Assembly (NCBI GenBank): GCA_030152145.1
Contig: JASLIL010000082.1
Coordinates: 1-29,564 of the forward strand
Source of the DNA: Tissierellales bacterium
GTDB taxonomy: Bacteria; Bacillota; Clostridia; Tissierellales; JASKZW01
DNA: 29,564 bases
Direction: 5' to 3'
Position numbers and translations under genes: made by a program. Under the pieces are notes generated by a model. The model was not told the DNA's origin and ran no database searches. It saw nothing but the letters and a program-made list of their open reading frames with translations. Shown here piece by piece: positions 14,892 to 22,983 of this stretch. The stretch's first letter is position 1; every line of letters begins with the position of its first letter.

Positions 14892-16242
14892 GCATCAAAT
14901 TCCTGTCATCCTTAATAATCCAAATATACCAGGCCACAAGGGATATTCCCTTACACATACTACTTAAGGTTATGCTCCACCAAACTCCATCTAAGTCCAG
15001 ATGGGTTGCTGATAGATATTTGGCCACTGGTATCCTTAATAGGTTGAAAACTATGGCCACTATAGCTGGTGGCAGGGTTCTACTAATACCATTAAAGGCA
15101 CCCTGGGTTCCTATCTCCAAGGCTGAGAAAAACTGAGATAGGGCCAATATTTGAAGATAGGATACTCCTATGACTATAGCCTCTGTATCCCTAGGTATAA
15201 ATAGTCTAAAGACTGGTTCAGCAAAAAAATAAAGCAGGATTCCTACACTAAGTCCTATAGTTCCTACTATCTGCATTCCCTTCCTATAACCTTCCCTTAT
15301 TCTATGGATCTCTCCTGCACCATAGTTCTGGCCTATAAAGGCTGAAATAGCTGTTGAAAATCCTCCTGCAGTCATCCAAGATACTGACTCTATTTGAGAT
15401 CCTATCTTCTGGGCAGCAACTGCCTTGGCTCCCCATACTGCTATTATCTTTGCCATAACCATAGATATGGAGGCAAAGAAGGCTGATTGTATGGCTGCTG
15501 GCAAACCTATCTTTAAAATTTGCCTTAGGTAGCTTGTCTCAAACTTCCTAAATATACTTATATCCGTAAACAATTCTTTCTTGTTAATACTTATGGCTAA
15601 AAATATTATAGTAACTGTCATTTGAGCAAGTACTGTTGCATAAGCTGCCCCCCTAATTCCCATAGCTGGTATAGGCCCTAGTCCAAAGATTAAAACTGGG
15701 TCCATAACTATATTTATAATTAGGCCTATAGCATTAATTTTAAAGGGGGTTTTCCCATCTCCTGATCCATTATAAATCCCAGATATTACTGGGTTTGTAA
15801 GATAAAAAATAATTCCAAATGAAACTATTAGCAAGTAGTCTGTAGCCATATTAACTACCTCAAGTTCCTCCAAGTTGAAAAAGCCTATTAGGCTATGTCT
15901 CATAGATATTAAAAATATAGTGTATGTAATGGCTATTATGCTATTTAATCTTAGAGCTGTCATAACATACTTTTTAGCGCTCTTTATATCCTTCTTACCT
16001 ATAGATCTAGCTACACAAACCTCCACACCTATCTTGGAAAGTAAAAACAAGGCACTTCCCAGCCAGGTGAAATATCCTGCTGTTCCTGCAGCGGCTGCTG
16101 CTTCTGTACTTAAATGTCCTAACCACATCATATCCATAAGATTGTAGGCCATCTCTACAAAGGCTGTTGCCATTATAGGTATAGCAAGTCTTACTAAATT
16201 TTTCCTAATAGGCCCTTCTACTAAACGCCTATCTATTGTCAT
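14872..16242 (-). CDS. MATE family efflux transporter
   Basis: A 456-residue membrane protein of the MATE (multidrug and toxic compound extrusion) family, which exports compounds by Na+ or H+ antiport. It has two similar halves and about twelve membrane spans. The N-terminus GPIRKNLVRLAIPIMATAFVEMAYNLMDMMWLGHLS is the standard MATE first helix region. NPVISGIYNGSGDGKTPFKINAIGLIINIVMDPVLIFGLGP is the typical mid-first-half segment, and ISAFIGQNYGAGE repeats the inter-half signature. The ATG at 16242 follows GGGGGAG. It is the first gene of the run 16242-10509 and overlaps its downstream neighbour by 20 bases. Substrate cannot be read from sequence. Confidence 0.94.
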   Translation of the reverse strand: MTIDRRLVEGPIRKNLVRLAIPIMATAFVEMAYNLMDMMWLGHLSTEAAAAAGTAGYFTWLGSALFLLSKIGVEVCVARSIGKKDIKSAKKYVMTALRLNSIIAITYTIFLISMRHSLIGFFNLEELEVVNMATDYLLIVSFGIIFYLTNPVISGIYNGSGDGKTPFKINAIGLIINIVMDPVLIFGLGPIPAMGIRGAAYATVLAQMTVTIIFLAISINKKELFTDISIFRKFETSYLRQILKIGLPAAIQSAFFASISMVMAKIIAVWGAKAVAAQKIGSQIESVSWMTAGGFSTAISAFIGQNYGAGEIHRIREGYRKGMQIVGTIGLSVGILLYFFAEPVFRLFIPRDTEAIVIGVSYLQILALSQFFSALEIGTQGAFNGISRTLPPAIVAIVFNLLRIPVAKYLSATHLDLDGVWWSITLSSMCKGISLVAWYIWIIKDDRNLMHEKGES

Positions 16243-16276
16243 AAAAACTCCCCCATTCTAGTATTGTGTCACTACA

Positions 16277-16305
16277 ATTTTATACTATCAGGCCCTTTCA
16301 TGCAA
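16277..16305 (-). promoter_or_regulatory. Promoter of the MATE-led gene run
   Basis: TTGCAT (complement at 16300-16305), 17-base spacer, TAAAAT (complement at 16277-16282). Reasonable sigma-A match, placed 35 bases before the MATE start. Confidence 0.5.
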
Positions 16306-16327
16306 TAGTTTCAAAGCCCCTATCAAT

Positions 16328-16349
16328 CCCTAATTTAAGACAATTAGGG
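16328..16349. repeat. Inverted repeat in the MATE-degV divergent region
   Basis: CCCTAATT-TAAGAC-AATTAGGG, an 8-bp perfect stem with a six-base loop. It covers the -35 position of the degV promoter and lies between two divergent promoters, so it may be a regulator site. A remnant terminator is also possible because GCTTTTAT follows. Confidence 0.55.
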
Positions 16350-16357
16350 CTTTTATA

Positions 16358-16366
16358 TGCTATACT
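16358..16366 (+). promoter_or_regulatory. Extended -10 promoter of degV
   Basis: TG-C-TATACT (TATACT at 16361-16366), 31 bases before the ATG. The -35 area is poor, but an inverted repeat sits there. Confidence 0.55.
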
Positions 16367-16397
16367 ATTATTAAACTTACAAGTAAAGGAGGATATT

Positions 16398-17243
16398 ATG
16401 AAAAAGGTAAAAATAATTACAGATACTACCAATGACTTGGACCTGGAGCTTTTAGAGAAGAGGGATATTGACTTTATTCCCCTCTATGTGAATTTTCAAG
16501 ATGACTTCTATAAGGATCTTTTGGAAATTAATTCTGATAAACTCTATGAAAAAGTTGACCTCTTAGGCTACCTACCTAAAACATCAGCACCAGCACCTCA
16601 AGATTTTTATAATTCTTTTAAGCCCTATCTGGATAAGGGCTATGAAATAGTCTATATAGGACTGTCTTCCCAGCTATCTGCCAGCTTGCAAAATAGCAAT
16701 ATAGCTAGATCTTCACTTGAAGGAAGTATAGAGATTCTTGATTCACTAAATGTTTCAGCAGGACTGGGCCTCTTAAGTCTTGAGGCAGCAGATCTTAGGG
16801 ACAAGGGTCTAGCTGCTAGGGAAATAAGAGAGGAGCTTGAACTCCTGGTGGAAAAGACCCATACAAACTTTATAATAGATAGCTTTGACTATCTTAAAAA
16901 GGGTGGCAGATGCTCATCTATCCAGTCTTTTATCGGAGGTGCCCTAAATATAAAGCCTATTATCCACTTAAGGAATGGTAGGATTGAGGTCAAGAAAAAA
17001 CTTAGGGGTAAGAAGGAAAAATTAATTAAGGCCATGCTAGATGAGGTTCTTGAAAACATAGAATCTTTAGACCATAAGAGATTTTTTATAGTCCATTCCC
17101 AGGCTCAAGAAATAGCCCTGGAAGTTAAGGATATTCTAGAAGAAAAGGCCTACTTTAAGGATCTTATAATCTGCTCTACTGGGTCAGTTACATCAAGTCA
17201 TTGTGGACCTGGAAGTCTAGGCTTGGCCTACAGACTTAAGTAA
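16398..17243 (+). CDS. DegV family fatty-acid-binding protein
   Basis: A 281-residue cytoplasmic protein. DegV (FakB-type) proteins bind fatty acids for phosphorylation by FakA, or have other lipid-carrier roles. The N-terminus VKIITDTTNDLDLELL is the first signature (TDSxxD type). FIPLYVNF, then KTSAPAPQDF (the TSQPS-like loop), YIGLSSQLSASLQNSNIA, and the DFLKKGGR-type segment SFDYLKKGGRCSS follow. GALNIKPIIHLRNGRI and HCGPGSLGLAY complete the pattern. I start at the ATG at 16398 after AAAGGAGGATATT. A longer frame upstream covers the promoter and is not coding. It is monocistronic with a strong terminator. Lipid specificity is unknown. Confidence 0.92.
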   Translation: MKKVKIITDTTNDLDLELLEKRDIDFIPLYVNFQDDFYKDLLEINSDKLYEKVDLLGYLPKTSAPAPQDFYNSFKPYLDKGYEIVYIGLSSQLSASLQNSNIARSSLEGSIEILDSLNVSAGLGLLSLEAADLRDKGLAAREIREELELLVEKTHTNFIIDSFDYLKKGGRCSSIQSFIGGALNIKPIIHLRNGRIEVKKKLRGKKEKLIKAMLDEVLENIESLDHKRFFIVHSQAQEIALEVKDILEEKAYFKDLIICSTGSVTSSHCGPGSLGLAYRLK

Positions 17244-17247
17244 AGAT

Positions 17248-17281
17248 AAAACCCAGCCAAGGCAGAGCCTAGCTGGGTTTT
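17248..17281. terminator. Bidirectional terminator between degV and pyrE
   Basis: AAAACCCAGC / GCTGGGTTTT form the outer 10-bp stem (17248-17257 and 17272-17281), with an inner AGGC-AGA-GCCT hairpin. A and T runs at the two ends allow both directions. Confidence 0.9.
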
Positions 17282-17282
17282 C

Positions 17283-17843
17283 TTATTTTAAATTTCTACT
17301 GCCTGGCTTAATAGCCTTGCTTCCTTCCTTGCATAGTGGACAATCGTCCTCACTATAGCTTTCAAAGTTTATACTTGTACCTGAGTAAATCCTATACTTA
17401 TCAAGATAATGTTGGCCCCTGTCTACTAGACAAAACAAGCCTACAACTTCTCCTCCACAGGCTTCCACCAAGTCTATAGCTTCCTTAATTGATTTTCCAG
17501 TAGTTATAACATCTTCAGTTATAAGAACCCTCTGGCCTTTTTCTATCTTAAAGCCACGTCTTAGGGTAAATTCACCATTCTCTCTTTCCACAAAGATACT
17601 AGGTCTCTTAAGTTGCCTAGCCACTTCATAGCTAACTACTACTCCCCCCATGGCAGGTCCTACTACTAGATCAATAGAGTCCCTGTCAATATCCCTTACA
17701 ATCTTCTCTACTGCTTGACTGGCCAGGTCTGGATGCATTAAAAGTCTGGCACATTGTATGTATTTTCCACTATGTCTGCCAGATGAAAGTATAAAATGTC
17801 CCTCTAAAAGTGCCTCTGATTTCTTTAATTCTTCCATTATCAT
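17283..17843 (-). CDS. pyrE: Orotate phosphoribosyltransferase
   Basis: A 186-residue enzyme of UMP synthesis that joins orotate and PRPP to give OMP. The PRPP loop VLITEDVITTGKS is at 106-118, with the VGPAMGGVVVSYEVA segment (61-75) before it. The N-terminal FILSSGRHSGKYIQCARLLMHPDL is the clostridial/thermophile form. The C-terminal DDCPLCKEG with two cysteines is typical of the same branch. It is the last gene of the pyr operon. The ATG at 17843 overlaps the pyrD TAA by one base (TAATG) and has GGGGG 8 bases upstream. Confidence 0.96.
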   Translation of the reverse strand: MIMEELKKSEALLEGHFILSSGRHSGKYIQCARLLMHPDLASQAVEKIVRDIDRDSIDLVVGPAMGGVVVSYEVARQLKRPSIFVERENGEFTLRRGFKIEKGQRVLITEDVITTGKSIKEAIDLVEACGGEVVGLFCLVDRGQHYLDKYRIYSGTSINFESYSEDDCPLCKEGSKAIKPGSRNLK

Positions 17844-18736
17844 TATATTATCCCCCTTATCTCATCCAATGATTTCAACTTATTGTCTATCATATAGTTT
17901 TCCAAGTCCCTTATAATATCCATACTTATATCAGGCTTTACAAAGTTCATGCTTCCCACCTGAACCAAGCTGGCTCCTGCCATTATAAACTCTAGAACAT
18001 CCCTGTAGTCCCTTATGCCACCTATACCGATTATAGGAATGTCTACAGTTTTACTAACCTCATAAACCATCCTTAGTGCTATGGGTTTTATACAGGGTCC
18101 AGAAAGACCAGCCACCTTATTCTCAAAAACAGCCCTTCTAGTATCTATATCTATGGCCATACCAGTAAAGGTATTAACCAGGCTAATTCCATCAGCACCA
18201 GCTCTTTCAGCTGCTCTTGCCAGGGCCTTTACATCTGCATTTGGAGATAACTTTACTATTAAAACGCCCCCATATACCTTCCTTACCTGACTTATTAGGT
18301 CATAGGCCAGTTCTGGGTCCATTCCAAAAGCCATACCACCTTTTTTTACATTGGGGCAGGATATATTAAGCTCTAAAAACTCCAGCTTATTTTTATCCAA
18401 TATTTCTGCAGCCTCTATATATTCCTGAAAACTATTGCCACCTAGATTTACCAAAACATTAGTGTCTAGGGATTGAAGAGCCTCTAATCTGTTTTCTACA
18501 AAACTTTCCAGTCCTTCATTTTCAAGACCTATACTATTTAACATGCCACTGGAAGTCTCCATGATTCTAGTTCCCTTATTTCCCTCCTTGGGATAATAGG
18601 TTATACCAGTAGTTGAGAAACCTCCCAGCCTTTCTATATCGAAATATTCCTTAAAATCATCTCCAAATCCAAAGGTACCTGAGGCAGCCATTATAGGATT
18701 TTTAAAGTGTTTTTTACAAAACTCAAGCTCCAACAT
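17843..18736 (-). CDS. pyrD: Dihydroorotate dehydrogenase B, catalytic subunit
   Basis: A 297-residue FMN enzyme that oxidises dihydroorotate to orotate. The class 1B form works with PyrK and passes electrons to NAD+. The N-terminal NPIMAASGTFGFG, then LNISCPNVKKGG with the catalytic Cys127, and NTFTGMAIDIDT are class 1 marks. SGPCIKPIALRMVYEV and PIIGIGGI (phosphate-binding) follow. I start at the ATG at 18736, which shares its first base with the pyrK TAA and has GAGGAGG upstream. The longer frame (MQGW...) lies inside pyrK and is not used. Cysteine as base, not serine, fits class 1B. Confidence 0.96.
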   Translation of the reverse strand: MLELEFCKKHFKNPIMAASGTFGFGDDFKEYFDIERLGGFSTTGITYYPKEGNKGTRIMETSSGMLNSIGLENEGLESFVENRLEALQSLDTNVLVNLGGNSFQEYIEAAEILDKNKLEFLELNISCPNVKKGGMAFGMDPELAYDLISQVRKVYGGVLIVKLSPNADVKALARAAERAGADGISLVNTFTGMAIDIDTRRAVFENKVAGLSGPCIKPIALRMVYEVSKTVDIPIIGIGGIRDYRDVLEFIMAGASLVQVGSMNFVKPDISMDIIRDLENYMIDNKLKSLDEIRGII

Positions 18737-19446
18737 TAGAAAAATACCTCCTCTCCCAGAAAAACAGGACCATCCTTGCAAACTTTTTTATTGCCTGATT
18801 TGGTCTCTATGTTACAGCCCATACAAGCTCCTATACCACAAGCCATCTTCTCCTCCATAGAAACTATGGTGTCTTTCTTGTGACCAACTATAATCCTCAT
18901 CATAGCTGCTGGTCCACAGCTTACTATTCTGTCGTATCTATCATAATCTATAAGATCTGTTATAAAGCCCTTGTGGCCAAAAGCTCCGGAGTCAGTTGAT
19001 ATATAGACACTTTCTCCCAAGTCCTCCATCCTATCAAGCTCATAAACCTGATCCCTAAAGCCACAGTAAATATCTGGCTTTACTCCTAGTTCTTTGGCCA
19101 GGTAAAGAAGGGGTGCAATTCCAATTCCTCCACCTACTAGGGCTATCCTTCCCTCAAGTTTTCCAAAAGAAGTCCCCAGGGGCCCTAAAAGAGCCAGACT
19201 GTCTCCAGCCTTCAAAGAAGATAGTAAGTTAGTGCCTACCCCCCTATCCTCATAAAGGAATTCTATATAGCCAGCCCCCAAGTCATATATGGATATAGGC
19301 CTAGAAAGAAAAGGATCTAGTCCATTCCAGCCCCTAAGCATATAGAACTGACCTGCCTCTCCCTTAAAATCTCCCTCAACCCTCATCTTATATATTCTAT
19401 CCGTCAACTCTTTGTTGCTAATAATCTTAGATTTTTTATAAGCCAC
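18736..19446 (-). CDS. pyrK: Dihydroorotate dehydrogenase B, electron transfer subunit
   Basis: A 236-residue iron-sulfur flavoprotein that carries electrons from PyrD to NAD+. FAD-binding RPISIY is at 49-54, and NAD-binding LVGGGIGIAPLLYLAKEL is at 103-120. Four cysteines for the [2Fe-2S] cluster are present at C203, C208, C211 and C223. It begins GTG at 19446, 11 bases inside the pyrF end, with GGAGG upstream. PyrK directly precedes pyrD, as usual for heterotetrameric DHODB of Bacillota. This suggests NAD-linked pyrimidine synthesis suited to anaerobic growth. Confidence 0.95.
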   Translation of the reverse strand: MAYKKSKIISNKELTDRIYKMRVEGDFKGEAGQFYMLRGWNGLDPFLSRPISIYDLGAGYIEFLYEDRGVGTNLLSSLKAGDSLALLGPLGTSFGKLEGRIALVGGGIGIAPLLYLAKELGVKPDIYCGFRDQVYELDRMEDLGESVYISTDSGAFGHKGFITDLIDYDRYDRIVSCGPAAMMRIIVGHKKDTIVSMEEKMACGIGACMGCNIETKSGNKKVCKDGPVFLGEEVFF

Positions 19447-20290
19447 CTATAATATCCTCCCTCATTTTCAATACTGCCTGCCTAGTATAGTGGGCAAATC
19501 TTTCCTCCCCATCCTCATAGTTCTTGTAGTTAAGTAAAATAGCTCTAGAAGAATTTACTACTCCACCATTAGCTTCATTTAAATAAAGCTTAATGTCATC
19601 CCCACTGCCTCCTTGGTAACCATAGCCAGGTATAAGAAAGTATAGATCCTTGTATCTTTCCCTAATAAGTCTGCCGTCTTCCTTGCTGGTCGCTCCAACT
19701 ACTAGGCCTAGATTACTATAGCCTGATTTCTTCCTGTATTTTTTTGCAATCTCCTCCAACCTATCACCTACACTGTAGTATAGGTATTGGCCATCTTCCA
19801 ACTTCTTGTACTCTATATCCTTAGAACCTTCATTAGAAGTTCTAAGAAGTACAAAGGCTCCCTTTCCCTTGTCAAGATATTCTAAAAAAGGATCCAGGGT
19901 TTCAAAGCCCATATAGGGATTTAGGGTAACCATATCAACTTCAAAGTCCCCCTCAAAGTGAGCCTTAGCATACATATTTGCACTGGCAGCTATGTCCCCT
20001 CTTTTTATATCTCCTATCGACATAGAGCCCAGCTGCCTTATATAGTCTAGGGTTCTCTTGTAGGCCTTCATACCCTCTATGCCACAGGCTTCGTAGTAGG
20101 CTATTTGTAGCTTATATATGGCCACCAAATCATGACTAGCATCTATAACTGACTTGTTAAAGTCAAAAATCATATCCTCTAAACTATTATTTCTCTCCCT
20201 TATGTAAAGTGGAATATAAGAAATATCTGTATCTAGGCCTAGACATATAGGCCCCATCTTATCAACTCTTTCAACCAATCTATCTATCAT
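19436..20290 (-). CDS. pyrF: Orotidine 5'-phosphate decarboxylase (type 2)
   Basis: A 284-residue enzyme that makes UMP from OMP. Its length and the motifs DIKRGDIAASANMYAKA (near 98-114, with the D-x-K-x-x-D lysine-aspartate set) and VTLNPYMGFETLDPF place it in the long PyrF (type 2) subfamily seen in clostridia, mycobacteria and others. LVVGATSKEDG and PGYGYQGGSGDD are phosphate-binding ends. The ATG at 20290 overlaps pyrC by 4 bases (ATGA), and the end overlaps pyrK by 11. Confidence 0.95.
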   Translation of the reverse strand: MIDRLVERVDKMGPICLGLDTDISYIPLYIRERNNSLEDMIFDFNKSVIDASHDLVAIYKLQIAYYEACGIEGMKAYKRTLDYIRQLGSMSIGDIKRGDIAASANMYAKAHFEGDFEVDMVTLNPYMGFETLDPFLEYLDKGKGAFVLLRTSNEGSKDIEYKKLEDGQYLYYSVGDRLEEIAKKYRKKSGYSNLGLVVGATSKEDGRLIRERYKDLYFLIPGYGYQGGSGDDIKLYLNEANGGVVNSSRAILLNYKNYEDGEERFAHYTRQAVLKMREDIIGGL

Positions 20291-21480
20291 TCTAGACCTC
20301 CATCATATTTAATAATCCCTTTTCTCATAGTCATTATGGGCTTTCCGTAGTAGTAGTGGCCATCAAAGGGGGTATTCTTACCTTTTGAATAAAACTCTTT
20401 AGAATCAACCCTGTATCTAGTATCTAGATCTAAAAGAACCAGGTCGGCCTCCCTACCTATCTCTATCCTACCAATGTTTAGGTCCAAAAGTCTACTTGGA
20501 TTTCCAGACATCAACCTTGATAGATCCTTAAGAGATATATGACCCTTCCTAACCAACTCTGTATAGGATACTGAAAAAGAGGTCTCTATACCTGATATTC
20601 CAGGAGCTCCCTTTTCCTTATCTTCCCTTGTATGAGGAGCATGATCTGTTGCTATCATATCTATGGTGCCATCTTTAATAGCTTCTATAATAGCCTCACA
20701 ATCCTCTTTTTCCCTAATCCTAGGACTAACCTTATAGTCATTATCATAGAGAGCAAAATGATGTGGGGCTACCTCACATGTTGATCTTATTCCTTTTTTC
20801 TTACTATCTCTAAGATAGCCTACTATCTCCTTGGTACTAATATGGGCTATATGAAGCTTGGCATCTACATATTCATTTAAGGCTAAGTCCCTAAAAGTCA
20901 TTATATTTTCAGACAACCTACTATTTAAATAGGATATTTGAGGATCTTCTGGATGAACCATGATCACCCTGTCCAGCTCCTTAGCTTTTTTAAGGGCCTT
21001 AAACATAGTTTCATTTGAAACTATTCCCTTTCCATCATCAGATATAACCCTCACATCTTCTGTCATTTGATCTAGGTGGGAAATATCCCTTCCATCAAAG
21101 TCCCTAGTTATACTCATAACCTGGTGTATCCCTATAAGATCTAAATCTCTAGCCTTATCTAAAACATAGTTTATGGTTTCCATGCTAGTCGTAATAGGCT
21201 TGGTATTTCCCATAAGGTTTACATAGGTATAGCCCCCTCTAAGAGCAGCCCTACTACCAGACTCTAGGTCTTCCTTATAGGTAAAGCCAGGATCTCTAAA
21301 GTGACAGTGCATATCGATGAAGGAAGGCATTAAAACCCTTCCCCCACCATTAATTACCTCTGCCTTATCAACCCTTATATTCTCTCCAAAGTCCTCTATC
21401 TTTCCATCAACTATATAAACTGAACCGTAAAAATCCTTGTTCTCATCTACAACTCTTACGTTTTCAATAACGATTTTCAT
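20287..21480 (-). CDS. pyrC: Dihydroorotase (class I)
   Basis: A 397-residue zinc amidohydrolase that closes carbamoyl aspartate to dihydroorotate. The zinc motif HCHFRDPGF is at 58-66, with the first metal HxH. Other metal positions are seen in MVHPED, HIAHISTKE, and TDHAPH with its aspartate. The C-terminal IGREADLVLLDLD is the usual amidohydrolase small domain. I start at the ATG at 21480 after GGGAGGC, one base past the pyrI stop. The longer frame extends back into pyrI and is not used. Confidence 0.96.
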   Translation of the reverse strand: MKIVIENVRVVDENKDFYGSVYIVDGKIEDFGENIRVDKAEVINGGGRVLMPSFIDMHCHFRDPGFTYKEDLESGSRAALRGGYTYVNLMGNTKPITTSMETINYVLDKARDLDLIGIHQVMSITRDFDGRDISHLDQMTEDVRVISDDGKGIVSNETMFKALKKAKELDRVIMVHPEDPQISYLNSRLSENIMTFRDLALNEYVDAKLHIAHISTKEIVGYLRDSKKKGIRSTCEVAPHHFALYDNDYKVSPRIREKEDCEAIIEAIKDGTIDMIATDHAPHTREDKEKGAPGISGIETSFSVSYTELVRKGHISLKDLSRLMSGNPSRLLDLNIGRIEIGREADLVLLDLDTRYRVDSKEFYSKGKNTPFDGHYYYGKPIMTMRKGIIKYDGGLE

Positions 21481-21481
21481 T

Positions 21482-21910
21482 TTATGCCTCCCATTTATAT
21501 ATATGGTCACAATACTCACACTTGTAGGAGCTTGTCTCCTCATCAATAAGGGTGAATTTATCAACTATCTCTCTTTCCTCTGATGTTATACATCTAGGAT
21601 TAGTGCACTTTATTATTCCCTCAACCCTCTTTGGCAGAGAAAGATTTACTTTCTCACAGATCTTTTCATCTCTTATATAATTTATGGTAATATTAGAATC
21701 TATCAAGCCCAACATAGTTAGATCCACATCCATATTATTTTCTATTTTTATTAAATCCTTTCTTCCATGAGTCTTACTAGTAGCATTCATTATAAGAGCC
21801 ACTGTAAAATCTGCATCCCCAAGTCCTAATTTTTCAAATATCTTAATACCCAATCCTGCTCTTATGTGGTCTATAACTATTCCGTTTGTTATGCTATCTA
21901 TTTTTAACAT
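21482..21910 (-). CDS. pyrI: Aspartate carbamoyltransferase regulatory subunit
   Basis: A 142-residue subunit that gives ATCase nucleotide feedback (CTP and ATP). The N-terminal allosteric domain begins IDSITNGIVIDHIRAGLG (GTVIDHIxAG type). The C-terminal zinc domain holds four cysteines in C102-x4-C107 and C131-x2-C134. It follows pyrB after one base, with the pyrB end supplying GGAGGTGG as ribosome site. Presence of PyrI means a pyrB-pyrI holoenzyme, seen in many clostridia but not in Bacillus subtilis. It adds enzyme-level feedback to the RNA-level control seen upstream. Confidence 0.95.
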   Translation of the reverse strand: MLKIDSITNGIVIDHIRAGLGIKIFEKLGLGDADFTVALIMNATSKTHGRKDLIKIENNMDVDLTMLGLIDSNITINYIRDEKICEKVNLSLPKRVEGIIKCTNPRCITSEEREIVDKFTLIDEETSSYKCEYCDHIYKWEA

Positions 21911-21911
21911 C

Positions 21912-22829
21912 CTAAGCCACCTCCAAAAGTTTTAAAATAAGAGCCATTCTTATATACATACCATACTTTACCTGGTCAAAGTAACAGGCCCTAGGATCAT
22001 CATCAACTTCCTTCATGATCTCATTTACTCTTGGTAGAGGGTGGAGTATAGCCAGGTCTTCCTTGGCCCTGGTCAACTTTTCCTTGCTTAGAATATAGCT
22101 GTCCTTTAATCTTACATAGTCAGCTTCATTGAAAAATCTTTCCTTTTGAACACGAGTCATATAGAGTATGTCTAGCCTATCTATACACTCATCTATAGTT
22201 CTTACTTCCTCAAACTTATGGCCTTTTAAGACCTCTTGTCTAATATATTTAGGAACTCTTAGCTCCTCTGGTGATATAAGGATAAAATCTACATTATCAA
22301 ATTGACACATAGTCTTTATTAGTGAATGAACTGTTCTACCAAACTTTAAATCACCACATAGACCTATAGTCATATTATCTAGTCTTCCTTTTTTCTCTTT
22401 AATTGTCAGTAAATCTGTAAGGGTTTGTGTTGGATGATAATGTCCCCCATCTCCTGCATTTATAAAAGGAACTTGGGAGTATTCTGAAGCATACATAGCT
22501 GAGCCTTCCTTAGGGTGTCTCATAGCAATTATGTCTGCGTAACTTGCGACTGTTCTAATAGTATCTGATAAGCTCTCACCTTTTTTAGCTGAAGATGAGC
22601 CTGGTTCTGAAAATCCAATAACACTTCCACCTAGCCTTAACATAGCTGACTCAAAGCTAAGTCTTGTTCTTGTGCTTGGTTCATAAAATAGGGTGGCTAA
22701 AATTTTGCCATCACATGTTTTTGCGTACTTCTTCTCGTTTTCTACTATATCTTTACCTAATTCTAGTAATTGGTCTAAATCTTCTAATGATAGATCCCTA
22801 GGATCTATTAAATGTCTTACATTTGTCAT
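21912..22829 (-). CDS. pyrB: Aspartate carbamoyltransferase catalytic subunit
   Basis: A 305-residue enzyme for the first committed step of pyrimidine synthesis, joining carbamoyl phosphate and aspartate. STRTR is at 52-56 in FYEPSTRTRLSFESAM. SSSAKKGES carries the mobile-loop lysine near 82-83. NAGDGGHYHPTQTLTDLLTI and HPLPRVNEI are aspartate and carbamoyl phosphate site motifs. I choose the ATG at 22829, which leaves a 7-base gap to AGGAGG. The ATG at 22835 lies only one base from it. This is the first gene of the pyr operon B-I-C-F-K-D-E and its ribosome site is inside a PyrR-type hairpin. Confidence 0.95.
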   Translation of the reverse strand: MTNVRHLIDPRDLSLEDLDQLLELGKDIVENEKKYAKTCDGKILATLFYEPSTRTRLSFESAMLRLGGSVIGFSEPGSSSAKKGESLSDTIRTVASYADIIAMRHPKEGSAMYASEYSQVPFINAGDGGHYHPTQTLTDLLTIKEKKGRLDNMTIGLCGDLKFGRTVHSLIKTMCQFDNVDFILISPEELRVPKYIRQEVLKGHKFEEVRTIDECIDRLDILYMTRVQKERFFNEADYVRLKDSYILSKEKLTRAKEDLAILHPLPRVNEIMKEVDDDPRACYFDQVKYGMYIRMALILKLLEVA

Positions 22830-22839
22830 TTTCATTCCT

Positions 22840-22870
22840 CCTTATAGCCTCGCTGGACTCTCTTTAAAGG
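22840..22870 (-). promoter_or_regulatory. PyrR-binding-loop consensus overlapping the pyrB ribosome site
   Basis: The minus strand reads AGTCCAGCGAGGCT (complement of 22846-22859), an exact match to the known PyrR loop ARUCCNGNGAGGYU. It sits in a hairpin: lower stem CCTT near 22867-22870 with AAGG at 22840-22843, a purine-rich bulge AAAGAG, then a short upper stem. The 3' lower arm takes part of TAAGGAGG, the pyrB ribosome site (22837-22842). PyrR plus UMP would stabilise the hairpin and mask the site. The loop match is seen; the repression mechanism is inferred. Confidence 0.8.
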
Positions 22871-22877
22871 ATGGCAT

Positions 22878-22906
22878 AAAAAAACATCTTCCGGAAAGGA
22901 AGACAT
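22878..22906 (-). terminator. Attenuator-type terminator in the pyr leader
   Basis: ATGTCTTCC / GGAAGATGT (9 pairs with two G-U), loop TTTCC, then a seven-base T-run on the minus strand. An alternative pairing ACATAA / TTATGT (complements of 22919-22924 and 22903-22908) shares four bases with the 5' arm and could act as antiterminator. Confidence 0.78.
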
Positions 22907-22942
22907 AAGAATACTAGTTTATGTATTTCGTCTATTATGCAT

Positions 22943-22972
22943 CCTTTCTAAACTCTCGGTTTAGTTTAAAGG
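22943..22972 (-). promoter_or_regulatory. First pyr leader hairpin, PyrR-loop-like
   Basis: Minus strand: CCTTT, bulge AAA, CTAAAC, loop CGAGA, GTTTAG, AAAGG. The shape (lower stem, 5' purine bulge, upper stem, CGAGAG loop) recalls PyrR loops, and like the second hairpin it begins CCTTTAAA. It is one base short of the consensus CCNGNGAG, so binding is uncertain. Its 3' arm AAAGG is also part of a 13-base match to the region 22866-22879. Confidence 0.5.
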
Positions 22973-22983
22973 TTCTATATGAA

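Noticed and set aside
16266..16397. N-terminal extension of degV
   Set aside because: It covers the inverted repeat and promoter, and the family start MKKVKIITDT lies at 16398 behind AAAGGAGG.
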